Shown here one piece after another: positions 54,233 through 61,723 of a stretch of 64,000 nucleotides of DNA. Source of the DNA: Prado023 sp963714995 (lineage in GTDB: Bacteria; Actinomycetota; Actinomycetes; S36-B12; CAIYMF01). The position numbers were made by a program, and so were the translations under genes. Every line of letters begins with the position of its first letter. Position 1 is the stretch's first letter. The stretch spans positions 1 to 64,000 of the forward strand of contig CAVQQP010000009.1 of the NCBI GenBank assembly GCA_963714995.1, read 5' to 3'. The notes beneath the pieces are model-generated. The model had not been told where the DNA came from, did no database searches, and saw nothing but the letters and a program-made list of their open reading frames with translations.

Positions 54233-55114
54233 ATGGCGATCTTCCTTGATGGCGACTCGCGCCTGATCGTGCAGGGGATGACCGGCTCCGAGGGCATGAA
54301 GCACACCACGCTGATGCTCGCGGCCGGCTCGAACGTCGTCGGCGGGGTGAACCCGAAGAAGGCCGGCCAGACCGTGGCCTTCCCGAACGCGGAGCTGCCG
54401 GTGTTCGGCACCGTGGCCGAGGCCATGGCCGCCACGGGCGCCAACGTCTCGGTGGTGTTCGTCCCCCCGAGTGGCACCAAGGTGGCGGTGACCGAGGCCA
54501 TCGACGCCGGGATGCCGCTGGTCGTGGTCATCACCGAGGGGGTGCCCGTCCACGACACCGCCGCCTTCTTCCAGGATGCGGTGAACCGCGGCACGACCCG
54601 GATCATCGGCCCGAACTGCCCCGGCATCATCACCCCGGGCGTCAGCAACGCGGGGATCATCCCGGCCTCGATCTCCGGCGCGGGACCGATCGGGCTGGTC
54701 AGCAAGTCCGGCACCCTGACCTACCAGATGATGTACGAGCTGCGCGACATCGGCTTCTCCACGGCCATCGGCATCGGTGGGGACCCGATCATCGGCACCA
54801 CCCACATCGACGCCCTCGCGGCGTTCGAGGCCGACCCGCAGACCGAGGCGATCGTCATGATCGGCGAGATCGGCGGGGACGCCGAGGAGCGCGCGGCCGC
54901 GTTCATCGCCGAGAACGTCACCAAGCCGGTGGTCGGCTACGTCGCCGGCTTCACCGCACCCGAGGGCAAGACGATGGGCCACGCCGGCGCGATCGTCTCC
55001 GGCTCCTCGGGCACCGCCGCGGCCAAGAAGGAGGCCCTCGAGGCCGTCGGCGTCCGGGTGGGCAAGACGCCCTCCGAGACCGCGCGCCTGATGCGTGAGG
55101 TGCTCGGCCGCTGA
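54233..55114 (+). CDS. sucD: succinate-CoA ligase, alpha subunit
   Basis: A 293-residue CoA-binding subunit. The N-terminal Rossmann domain has VQGMTGSEGMKHT and GGVNPKKAGQ; the active-site histidine phosphorylated during the cycle is in KTMGHAGAIVSG. ATG 54233 follows GAGGTAGGA. It forms an operon with sucC and is closed by an 11-bp hairpin. Confidence 0.97.
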   Translation: MAIFLDGDSRLIVQGMTGSEGMKHTTLMLAAGSNVVGGVNPKKAGQTVAFPNAELPVFGTVAEAMAATGANVSVVFVPPSGTKVAVTEAIDAGMPLVVVITEGVPVHDTAAFFQDAVNRGTTRIIGPNCPGIITPGVSNAGIIPASISGAGPIGLVSKSGTLTYQMMYELRDIGFSTAIGIGGDPIIGTTHIDALAAFEADPQTEAIVMIGEIGGDAEERAAAFIAENVTKPVVGYVAGFTAPEGKTMGHAGAIVSGSSGTAAAKKEALEAVGVRVGKTPSETARLMREVLGR

Positions 55115-55124
55115 CCCTGCGTGA

Positions 55125-55152
55125 GTGCCCCGGCCGGTCGTGGCCGGGGCAC
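55125..55152 (+). terminator. terminator after sucCD
   Basis: GTGCCCCGGCC (55125-55135) pairs perfectly with GGCCGGGGCAC (55142-55152) around a six-base loop, 11 bases after the sucD stop. It lacks a T tract. Confidence 0.7.
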
Positions 55153-55231
55153 CGCCATGTTCACCCGGCCGCGGCCGCGACACGCGGGAGGTCGGTGCCG
55201 GACACGACCCCCGGTGGGGGAGAATCCCGGG

Positions 55232-56926
55232 GTGAGCGTGCGCGATCCCGAGGTGCTCGACGTCGATGCCGACGTCGACGCGCCCGAGCCGTCGCGGCGC
55301 CCCATCGTTGCGGGCGTCGCTGCGGGTCTCTGGTCATTGCTCGTGGGCGTGGCCCTGGTGACCTGCCTCGTGATGCTGGCCTGGGCGCTGTCCCCGCACT
55401 CCGTCGGCGACTCGGCCGCTGCGTGGCGTGCGGCCGGATCCGTGTGGCTGGGCGCCCATCAGGTGCCCCTGGAGATCGGCGGCCGGGACCTCACGCTGCT
55501 GCCGCTCGGCGCCCTCCTGCTCGGGCTGCTGCTCACGCGACGCAGTGGTCGCTGGGCGGGTCGTCTGCTGGCCGGGACCTCCCTCGGCGAGGCAGTGGCC
55601 ATCGTCACCTCCTGCGCGCTGGTCTACGGCACGGGCGGTGCGGGCGTCGCCTGGCTCGCGGCGGGTCCCGGGACTGGCGCCAGCCCCCCGTCGGCGTTCC
55701 TGTGGACCGGCGCGGTCGCCCTCGTCGGGGCCACCTGGGGGATCGCCCGCGAGGCGGAGCTGGTCGCATGGGCGAGGTCCCGGGTCTCCGACGCCGCCTG
55801 GCGCACCGCCCTCGGCGGCCTGGCCGCAGTGGTCGGGTTGCTGGGCGTGGGTGCCCTCCTGGTCACCGTGAGCCTGGTCCGGCACTTCAGCCAGATCACG
55901 GCGACACTGGCGGACCTCGATGCCGGCCCCGTCGGCGAGCTGGCGCTGACCGTCCTGGGCGTCCTGTGCCTGCCCACCCTGGACATCTGGGGCATGGCCG
56001 TGGTCGTCGGTCCGGGCTTCGACCTGGGCTCCTCGGGCGGATTGGACATCCTCGGCGGGCAGGTCAAGTCCCTTCCCGCCCTCCCCGTGCTGGCTGCGGT
56101 CCCGACGACCGTTCCCGCGTGGGGACCCGTGCTGCTCCTCGTCCCCGTGATGTGCGGAGTGCTCGCCGGGCGCATCCGGTGGGGCCGTGACCTGCCCACG
56201 CTGACGGGTGCCGCGCTCTCCGGTGCCGGGTTGGCAGGCGTGGTCGCCGCGCTCGTCGGTGGCCTCTCGCTGCTGGCCGCGGGCTCGCTGGGAGGTGGCC
56301 GCCTGGCCGAGGTCGGCCCTCGTGCGGTGCCCGTGGCCGCTGCCGCCGCGGGCCTGGTCCTGCTGGGGTTCCTGGCGGAGGCGGCCTTCCAGTCGCTGAA
56401 GCTGAGCTGGGAGCTGCACCGCGCCGAGCAGCGCGCCGAGGATCGTCGACTGCGCCGTGCGGCACGGGGCCTGGTCGACCCCGTCGAGACGTCCGACGTC
56501 GAGGGGCCGGTCGCCGAGGGGGCCGAGGCCGAGCGGCTCGGCGCTGTGGAGGACACCGCGGATGTGGCCGGCCTCACCGAGGCAGGCGACGATCGGCCTG
56601 CTGCGGCGCCGCGCCGCCGCGAGCCGCCGCCCGCGCGCCAGTCCCTGGTGATCCCGGTCGTCGTCCCGGGCCCGCTGGTGGATGCGGGGCTCCAGGAGGA
56701 TGTGTCCGCAGCCGACCCTGTGAGTGGGCAGGCGGACCTGTCGGACACGCAGACCCCCGACTCCGAGGTGGCGGTCGACCTGACCGCGGTGGCCGACTCC
56801 GACCCTGTGCTGCAGGACGGTGACTCGACCGTGGACCTCGTCCTGGATCCGGCCGACCTGGCCGAGATCAGGGCCACCCAGGCAGGCCGTTCACCCGGAG
56901 ACGACACCCCGCTGGGGATGGGCTGA
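55232..56926 (+). CDS. perM: PerM-like integral membrane protein (DUF6350)
   Basis: A 564-residue protein with about nine to ten membrane helices in residues 25-390 (VAAGLWSLLVGVALVTCLVM, LLPLGALLLGLLL, LGGLAAVVGLLGVGALLV, PVLLLVPVMCGVLAG) and a long acidic, low-complexity C-terminus. Topology and place after sucCD match mycobacterial PerM, linked to cell division and persistence. GTG 55232 has GGGGGAG upstream; longer starts add unrelated residues. Confidence 0.8.
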   Translation: MSVRDPEVLDVDADVDAPEPSRRPIVAGVAAGLWSLLVGVALVTCLVMLAWALSPHSVGDSAAAWRAAGSVWLGAHQVPLEIGGRDLTLLPLGALLLGLLLTRRSGRWAGRLLAGTSLGEAVAIVTSCALVYGTGGAGVAWLAAGPGTGASPPSAFLWTGAVALVGATWGIAREAELVAWARSRVSDAAWRTALGGLAAVVGLLGVGALLVTVSLVRHFSQITATLADLDAGPVGELALTVLGVLCLPTLDIWGMAVVVGPGFDLGSSGGLDILGGQVKSLPALPVLAAVPTTVPAWGPVLLLVPVMCGVLAGRIRWGRDLPTLTGAALSGAGLAGVVAALVGGLSLLAAGSLGGGRLAEVGPRAVPVAAAAAGLVLLGFLAEAAFQSLKLSWELHRAEQRAEDRRLRRAARGLVDPVETSDVEGPVAEGAEAERLGAVEDTADVAGLTEAGDDRPAAAPRRREPPPARQSLVIPVVVPGPLVDAGLQEDVSAADPVSGQADLSDTQTPDSEVAVDLTAVADSDPVLQDGDSTVDLVLDPADLAEIRATQAGRSPGDDTPLGMG

Positions 56927-56958
56927 GAGGTCCGACCGCTGCGTGCCCGGTGCGCCGC

Positions 56959-57393
56959 TCAGTCGTCCGTGTCGTCCTCGTGCTCCTCGGACTCGGTGTC
57001 GTCCGTGGCGTCGTCGTCCTCGTCGTCGTCCTCGGCCTCCGCGGCGTCCTCGTACGAGTCGTCCTCGTCCTCGGCCTCCGTCGCGCGCGGCTGGGGCGCC
57101 GGGGCGGAGGTCCTGGTCGGCGCAGGGTTGGCGGTCCGGGGCAGGCTCGCCTGGGCGACCTCCTCCTGGATCAGCACCGTGTCCTCAACGACCTCGGTGG
57201 GGGTCGGGTCGACGACCGTGCGGACCTCAGTCCGGTAGAGGGTCGGCTGGGGCCCCGGTTCCCGGCCGACAGTCTCCACGGTGGCGGTCGGGTCCAGCGC
57301 GCGCTGTGGCGCGCTCAGGACGGTCTGGTAGACCGCGGCACCCAGCAGGGCGCTGCCGAACAGGGCCGCCATCCATCCGATCACGCTGCGCAT
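56959..57393 (-). CDS. membrane-anchored protein with acidic tail, unknown function
   Basis: A 144-residue protein with one N-terminal hydrophobic segment (VIGWMAALFGSALLGAAVYQTVL), then a Thr/Pro/Val-rich stretch and a C-terminal third made almost wholly of Glu and Asp (about 30 acidic residues). It probably projects outside the membrane. ATG 57391-57393 has GAGGGAG seven bases upstream and puts the hydrophobic segment at the start. It is divergent from the electron-transfer operon and may be co-regulated through the inverted repeat at 57463-57498. Confidence 0.65.
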   Translation of the reverse strand: MRSVIGWMAALFGSALLGAAVYQTVLSAPQRALDPTATVETVGREPGPQPTLYRTEVRTVVDPTPTEVVEDTVLIQEEVAQASLPRTANPAPTRTSAPAPQPRATEAEDEDDSYEDAAEAEDDDEDDDATDDTESEEHEDDTDD

Positions 57394-57462
57394 CTGAGAC
57401 TCCCTCATGGTTCGTTGGCTGCGCCACATTCTGCATGCAGGCGAGTCCGCGTGGAGGAATCC

Positions 57463-57498
57463 CTGCGTCAAGGATGTGTCCCCCCCGCCTTGACGCAG
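57463..57498. promoter_or_regulatory. 11-bp inverted repeat between the divergent exported-protein genes
   Basis: CTGCGTCAAGG (57463-57473) and CCTTGACGCAG (57488-57498) are perfect complements with a 14-base loop. A third CCTTGAC follows at 57499-57505 as part of CCTTGACA. It is probably an operator for the divergent genes. Confidence 0.5.
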
Positions 57499-57551
57499 CC
57501 TTGACACTTCCGGCCCTGATGGCTTGCCGGACCGCAGCCGACCATGGAGTC

Positions 57552-57992
57552 ATGAGCGCAAAGCAGTCAGTCCGTCGTGGTGTGGCCGTCCTCAGCAGTG
57601 GCGCGGTCGTGGTCGGCGCGGGTGTGACGGTCGGGGCCCTGGCAGCGGACATGTCCGATGAGTGGTCCCAGCAGGCCGCGCTGGAGGCCGCCGCACAGGT
57701 GGTCGCGGATCCGGTCATCGATGTGACGGTCCCCCGGCCCGTCGTGGTCACGCGGATCGAGGAGCGTCACGTCACACCCAAGCCCGTGGTGGTCCATCGC
57801 AAGGTCTACATCCGGGTCCCGGCCGGGAAGAGCGCGCCGCGTCCCCAGGCGCCCCGGGCCAAGGCGGCCCCGCAGCGCCAGCCGGCCACATCGGCGGCCG
57901 CACCGCGACCGTCGCGAACGAAGGTCGCTCCGGCACCGGCACCGGCCCCCGCTGCGCCCAGCGCTCCCAAGGCGACGTCGAAGACCTCATGA
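57552..57992 (+). CDS. exported or membrane-anchored Pro/Ala/Lys-rich protein, first gene of the ApbE operon
   Basis: A 146-residue protein with an N-terminal hydrophobic segment (VAVLSSGAVVVGAGVTVGALA, residues about 11-31), a middle of Val/Pro/Arg-rich strands (VIDVTVPRPVVVTRIEERHV) and a disordered Pro/Ala/Lys C-terminus. It lacks the (S/T)GAT flavinylation motif, so it is not an obvious ApbE target. ATG 57552 has only a close GGAG upstream. Its stop overlaps the apbE start as ATGA. Confidence 0.65.
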   Translation: MSAKQSVRRGVAVLSSGAVVVGAGVTVGALAADMSDEWSQQAALEAAAQVVADPVIDVTVPRPVVVTRIEERHVTPKPVVVHRKVYIRVPAGKSAPRPQAPRAKAAPQRQPATSAAAPRPSRTKVAPAPAPAPAAPSAPKATSKTS

Positions 57993-58930
57993 GCACCGTC
58001 GACATGGGCACGGTGGAGATCGTGGAGCAGCGCTGGCGCACGACGCTGTCCGTGACGCTACCGGGAGCGGCGGACGTCGCCAGCATCCGTCGGGCCGAGC
58101 AGGTCCTCATGACCGAGGTCGACCGGCTCGAGCGGGCGGCCAGCAGGTTCCGCGCGGACTCCGAGATCTCGGCAGTCAACCGGGCCGCCGGGCAGTGGGT
58201 CCGTTCCAGCGCGCTGCTCGTGGAACTCGTCGAGGTGGCCCTGGCCGCAGCCGACTCCACGGGCGGCCTGGTCGACCCGTGCCTCGGCCGGCAGGTGGAC
58301 GCCGCCGGCTACCGCACGTGGGCGGCCGGCGACGTCTCGGTCCTCGATCCGGCACTGCCGGCTCCCGTCGGCGCGGGTGGGTGGCGCGAGGTCGAGGTGG
58401 CCCCGGGTCGGGTCCGGATCCCCCCTGGCGTTGCCCTCGACCTGGGGGCGACGGCCAAGGCCTGGCTGGCCGACGAGGTGGCCGAGCGGATCGCCGACGA
58501 GGTCGGACTCGACGTGATCGCCACCATGGGCGGCGACCTGCGGGCCATCGTCGCGGCCCCCGGCTGGGTGGTCGGTGCCGACCACGAGGTCCCCGGGGTG
58601 CCCGAGCGGCTGATCAGCATCGCCGAGGGGGGACTGGCGACCAGCGGCCAGGGTCGGCGGCGGTGGCTGACCACGGCGGGCCCGGCGCACCACCTCATCG
58701 ACCCCCGCACCGGTCGCAGTGCCGACACCGGCTGGTGGGCGGTGTCCGCGCTGGCCGCCAGCGCGACGACGGCGAACGTCGCCGCCACCGCAGGGATGCT
58801 GCTGGACGCAGACGCCCCAGCGTGGTTCGCGGAGCGTGGCCTGCACGGGCTGTTCACCCGGTGGTCGGGGTCGGGGCGGGCAACCTCCCACACGGTGGGC
58901 CAGTGGCCCGGGATGGAGGACGCCGCATGA
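57989..58930 (+). CDS. apbE: FAD:protein FMN transferase (ApbE)
   Basis: A 313-residue enzyme that attaches FMN covalently to Ser/Thr of extracytoplasmic flavoproteins. Family blocks include RFRADSEISAVNRAAGQWV, GLVDPCLG, a DLGATAKAWLADEVAE helix, ATMGGDLRAI, SIAEGGLATSG, HHLIDPRTGRSAD and the terminal Ala-rich TTANVAATAGM. No signal peptide is seen at the chosen start. It is joined on both sides by ATGA overlaps, so it is firmly part of this operon. Confidence 0.88.
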   Translation: MSTVDMGTVEIVEQRWRTTLSVTLPGAADVASIRRAEQVLMTEVDRLERAASRFRADSEISAVNRAAGQWVRSSALLVELVEVALAAADSTGGLVDPCLGRQVDAAGYRTWAAGDVSVLDPALPAPVGAGGWREVEVAPGRVRIPPGVALDLGATAKAWLADEVAERIADEVGLDVIATMGGDLRAIVAAPGWVVGADHEVPGVPERLISIAEGGLATSGQGRRRWLTTAGPAHHLIDPRTGRSADTGWWAVSALAASATTANVAATAGMLLDADAPAWFAERGLHGLFTRWSGSGRATSHTVGQWPGMEDAA

Positions 58931-59487
58931 ACGAGGTCCCCTGGACATGGTTCGTGATGCGCTCCAGCGGCCTCGTGGCCGTGGGCCTGCTGACGGTGTC
59001 GGTCCTGCTCGGGCTGATCGGGCCGCGCCTGCGGCCGACGGCGCGACTCACGAGCATCAGCGTGCACCGGGCCGCCTCCGTGGCCGGGACGCTGCTCATC
59101 GTCGCCCACATCATCCTGGCGCTGCTGGACAGGTGGATCGTGCTGGACTGGCCGGCTGCGCTGCTGCCCGGTGTGGCCGGGTGGGAGCGGTGGGGGGTCG
59201 CCCTGGGCGCGCTGTCGGTGGACCTCATGATCGTCGTCCTGGTCACGACCGCCACCCGGATGCACAGTCCGGGGCTCTGGCGCCGGGCGCATCTGCTGGC
59301 CTACCCGGTGTGGGCGCTGGCCGTGGGGCATGGGCTCCTCGTCGGCACCGACGGAGCAGTCATGCAGGCCCTCGCGATGGTCAGCCTGGCCGTCGTCCTG
59401 TTCGGGTTCGCGGTCCGGCTGCTCATCCGGCCGACGACCGCTCACGCAGTGCGGCCCGACCTCATCGCGACGGGGGTCGGGCGATGA
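58927..59487 (+). CDS. ferric-reductase-like transmembrane protein
   Basis: A 186-residue membrane protein with five or six helices. Paired histidines that could bind haem lie in SVHRAASVAGTLLIVAHIIL and RRAHLLAYPVWALAVGHGLL. It has only the membrane part of ferric reductases and NADPH oxidases; no FAD or NAD domain is attached, so partners must supply electrons. ATG 58927 overlaps apbE and its stop overlaps the NuoF-like gene, both as ATGA. Confidence 0.8.
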   Translation: MNEVPWTWFVMRSSGLVAVGLLTVSVLLGLIGPRLRPTARLTSISVHRAASVAGTLLIVAHIILALLDRWIVLDWPAALLPGVAGWERWGVALGALSVDLMIVVLVTTATRMHSPGLWRRAHLLAYPVWALAVGHGLLVGTDGAVMQALAMVSLAVVLFGFAVRLLIRPTTAHAVRPDLIATGVGR

Positions 59488-60752
59488 CCGCGCCGCTGGC
59501 AGGCACGCCGCTCGGTGCGGGTGCCGCGCTCACCGCCGCCCCCGGTCCGCGCCCGGTCACGGGCCTGCCGGGACTCGCCCTTCCCGGTCGGCTCCCCGGT
59601 CGGCTCCCCAGGGAGTTGCTCGCCCCCGGCACGCTGCTCCTGGCCGGTGTTGAGCCCGGCAGGCCGGTGAACCTCGTGGAGCACCGGCGGCGCTGGGCGA
59701 CGACGCCGATCCTGGCCCTCGACGATCTCGTCGCCCGGGTGGCCGCCCACGAGATCGTCGGTGCCGGGGGCGCGGGCTTCCCGACCGATCGCAAGCTGTC
59801 GTCGCTGGCAGGTTCGCGCGTCTCGCACGTCATCGTCAACGGCGCCGAGGGGGAGACCGCCAGCGGCAAGGACGGGGTCCTGCTGGGCCACGTCCCGCAC
59901 CTGGTCCTCGACGGCGCCGTCACGACGGCCCGGGCCCTCGGTGCTCCCCGGATCGTCGTGCGGATCAGCGCCGATCGCCCCGACCTGGCGATCTCGCTCG
60001 CGCATGCGCTGGCCGAGCGTCAGGACGGCCTGCCGATCGAGGTGTCGATCGGGCCGACGTCGTTCGTCGCGGGCGAGGCGACGGCCGTGATCCGGGCGAT
60101 CACCGGTGGCCCGGCCCTCCCGGCCGACCTGGGCCGCCCACCGTCGATCCGCACCGGCGTGGCGCGTCGGCGCTCGCACGTGATGCTCAGCAACGCCGAG
60201 ACCTTCGCCCGGATGGCGCTTGCCTCGCGTGGGGTCGCTGGCCGGTCGGCGCTCGCGAGCGCGTCGGGCGCCGTGCGCGACCCCGGAGTCGTCGAGCTGC
60301 CGGACGGCGCCACCGTGGCCGACCTCGCCCTCGTCGCAGGGGGGCTCGTGGGCACCCCCACGATGCTGATCACCGGTGGCTGGCACGGTCGCTGGGTCCC
60401 GTGGGACGGTCTCACTGCGGGGACCGAGCTCACGCGAGACGCGCTCTCCCAGCTCGGGGGGCGGTGGGGAGCGGGTGCGTTCGTCTGGATCCCCGAGGAT
60501 CTGCCGGCCTGGGTCGCCCTGGCCGGGATCGCACGGGAGCTGGCTGCGGGCACGGCCGGTCAGTGCGGACCGTGCTGGCGGGGGCTGCCGGCCATTGCCG
60601 ACGTCATCGCAGGCGTCGCGGACGGGACCGGTCGCCACGATGAGATCGCGGACCTGATGGCGCAGGTGGATGGCCGGGGGATCTGCGCGCACCCGTCGGC
60701 GGCGGTAGCGGCACTGCGCAGCGCACTGGACCTGATCGGGGAGGACCGATGA
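59484..60752 (+). CDS. NuoF-like NADH dehydrogenase subunit with SLBB and iron-sulfur regions
   Basis: A 422-residue soluble protein resembling the 51-kDa complex I subunit. The FMN-binding glycine loop is GAGGAGFPTDRK, followed by VIVNGAEGE where NuoF has an NADE-type sequence. An SLBB-like stretch (VVELPDGATVADLALVAGG) and a C-terminal helical domain follow. The cluster motif CGxCxPC is altered to AGQCGPC, leaving only three cysteines including the distal ICAH. It probably passes electrons from a nicotinamide or ferredoxin donor to the membrane partner. Confidence 0.8.
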   Translation: MTAPLAGTPLGAGAALTAAPGPRPVTGLPGLALPGRLPGRLPRELLAPGTLLLAGVEPGRPVNLVEHRRRWATTPILALDDLVARVAAHEIVGAGGAGFPTDRKLSSLAGSRVSHVIVNGAEGETASGKDGVLLGHVPHLVLDGAVTTARALGAPRIVVRISADRPDLAISLAHALAERQDGLPIEVSIGPTSFVAGEATAVIRAITGGPALPADLGRPPSIRTGVARRRSHVMLSNAETFARMALASRGVAGRSALASASGAVRDPGVVELPDGATVADLALVAGGLVGTPTMLITGGWHGRWVPWDGLTAGTELTRDALSQLGGRWGAGAFVWIPEDLPAWVALAGIARELAAGTAGQCGPCWRGLPAIADVIAGVADGTGRHDEIADLMAQVDGRGICAHPSAAVAALRSALDLIGEDR

Positions 60753-61009
60753 CCATGACCGCATCACGCAGCCGGGCCCGCGACACGCAGGGAGGGCACG
60801 TGCTGACCCTCGACTGGCAACGGTGCGCCGGGCACGGGGTGTGTGCCGCCGCGCTCGGTGAGCGCATCTCCCTGGACACCTGGGGATACCCGATCGGGGT
60901 CACGACCCGCGGCGAGGTGATCCCAGCGTCGCTGCTGGGCGCGGCACGGCTCGCCGCGGCCGCCTGCCCGGCCGCTGCCCTCCGGCTGCAACGATCGGAC
61001 AGGACCTAG
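60749..61009 (+). CDS. small ferredoxin, [3Fe-4S] type
   Basis: An 86-residue protein. The motif CAGHGVC followed by a distant ACPAAAL (C-x5-C...CP) is that of single-cluster actinomycete ferredoxins, usually [3Fe-4S]. ATG 60749 overlaps the NuoF-like gene as ATGA. It is the last gene of the redox operon; a leaderless regulator gene begins ten bases later. It likely serves as electron donor or acceptor for the NuoF-like protein. Confidence 0.85.
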   Translation: MTMTASRSRARDTQGGHVLTLDWQRCAGHGVCAAALGERISLDTWGYPIGVTTRGEVIPASLLGAARLAAAACPAAALRLQRSDRT

Positions 61010-61012
61010 GCT
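61007..61012 (+). promoter_or_regulatory. -10 element for the leaderless OmpR-type regulator gene
   Basis: TAGGCT, overlapping the ferredoxin stop codon, lies six bases before GTG 61019. Confidence 0.5.
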
Positions 61013-61018
61013 CCGACC

Positions 61019-61723
61019 GTGGCCCATGTCCTGCTGATCGAGGATGACGCGGGGATCCGCACGTCCGTCGTGCGAGCCCTGCACAGCCGTGGTCACGCCG
61101 TGGACTCGGCCGGCACCGGTCTGGACGGGCTGCAGTCCATGCTCACCGGATCGCCGGACGCCGTCGTGCTGGACCTCGGCCTGCCCGACGTGGACGGCGA
61201 GCGCCTGCTCGGGATGATCCGCTCCGTGAGCCAGGTCCCGGTGATCGTGGCCACGGCGCGCGACGACGAGGGGCTGATCGTGCGCCTGCTCGATGCCGGG
61301 GCTGACGACTACGTGGTCAAGCCCTACGACCCGGCGCACCTCGAGGCGCGCATCCGTGCCGTCCTGCGCCGCGTGACCACGGGCAGCGACCAGGTCGTCG
61401 AACCTCCCCTACGGGTCGGGGGCCTCCGGGTCGATCGGTCGCGGCGCACGGCGGAGGTGGATGGCCGCCCCGTGGAGCTCACGAAGCTGGAGTTCGACCT
61501 CCTGACCTACCTGGCCGAGAACTCCGGGCGGGTCGTCAGCCGCAGCGAGCTCCTGCGCGAGGTGTGGCAGCGCACGGACGCGGCGCGGACGGTCGACGTG
61601 CACCTGTCCTGGTTGCGCCGCAAGCTCGGGGACACACCGGCCGAGCCCCGGTTCATCCACGTCAACCGTGGGGTGGGCGTGATGCTCGAGGACCGGTCCG
61701 ACGCTGCGCCTGCCCACGACTGA
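61019..61723 (+). CDS. OmpR-family response regulator
   Basis: A 234-residue regulator. The receiver has ED-D in LLIEDDAG, phosphoacceptor in VVLDLGLPDVDG and lysine in DYVVKPYD. The winged-helix domain (VDGRPVELTKLEFDLLTYLAENSGRVVSRSELLREVW...VDVHLSWLRRKLGD) is complete. GTG 61019 follows a -10 element by six bases. It shares one base with the kinase start (TGATG), so the pair is co-translated. It may control the redox operon upstream. Confidence 0.93.
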   Translation: MAHVLLIEDDAGIRTSVVRALHSRGHAVDSAGTGLDGLQSMLTGSPDAVVLDLGLPDVDGERLLGMIRSVSQVPVIVATARDDEGLIVRLLDAGADDYVVKPYDPAHLEARIRAVLRRVTTGSDQVVEPPLRVGGLRVDRSRRTAEVDGRPVELTKLEFDLLTYLAENSGRVVSRSELLREVWQRTDAARTVDVHLSWLRRKLGDTPAEPRFIHVNRGVGVMLEDRSDAAPAHD

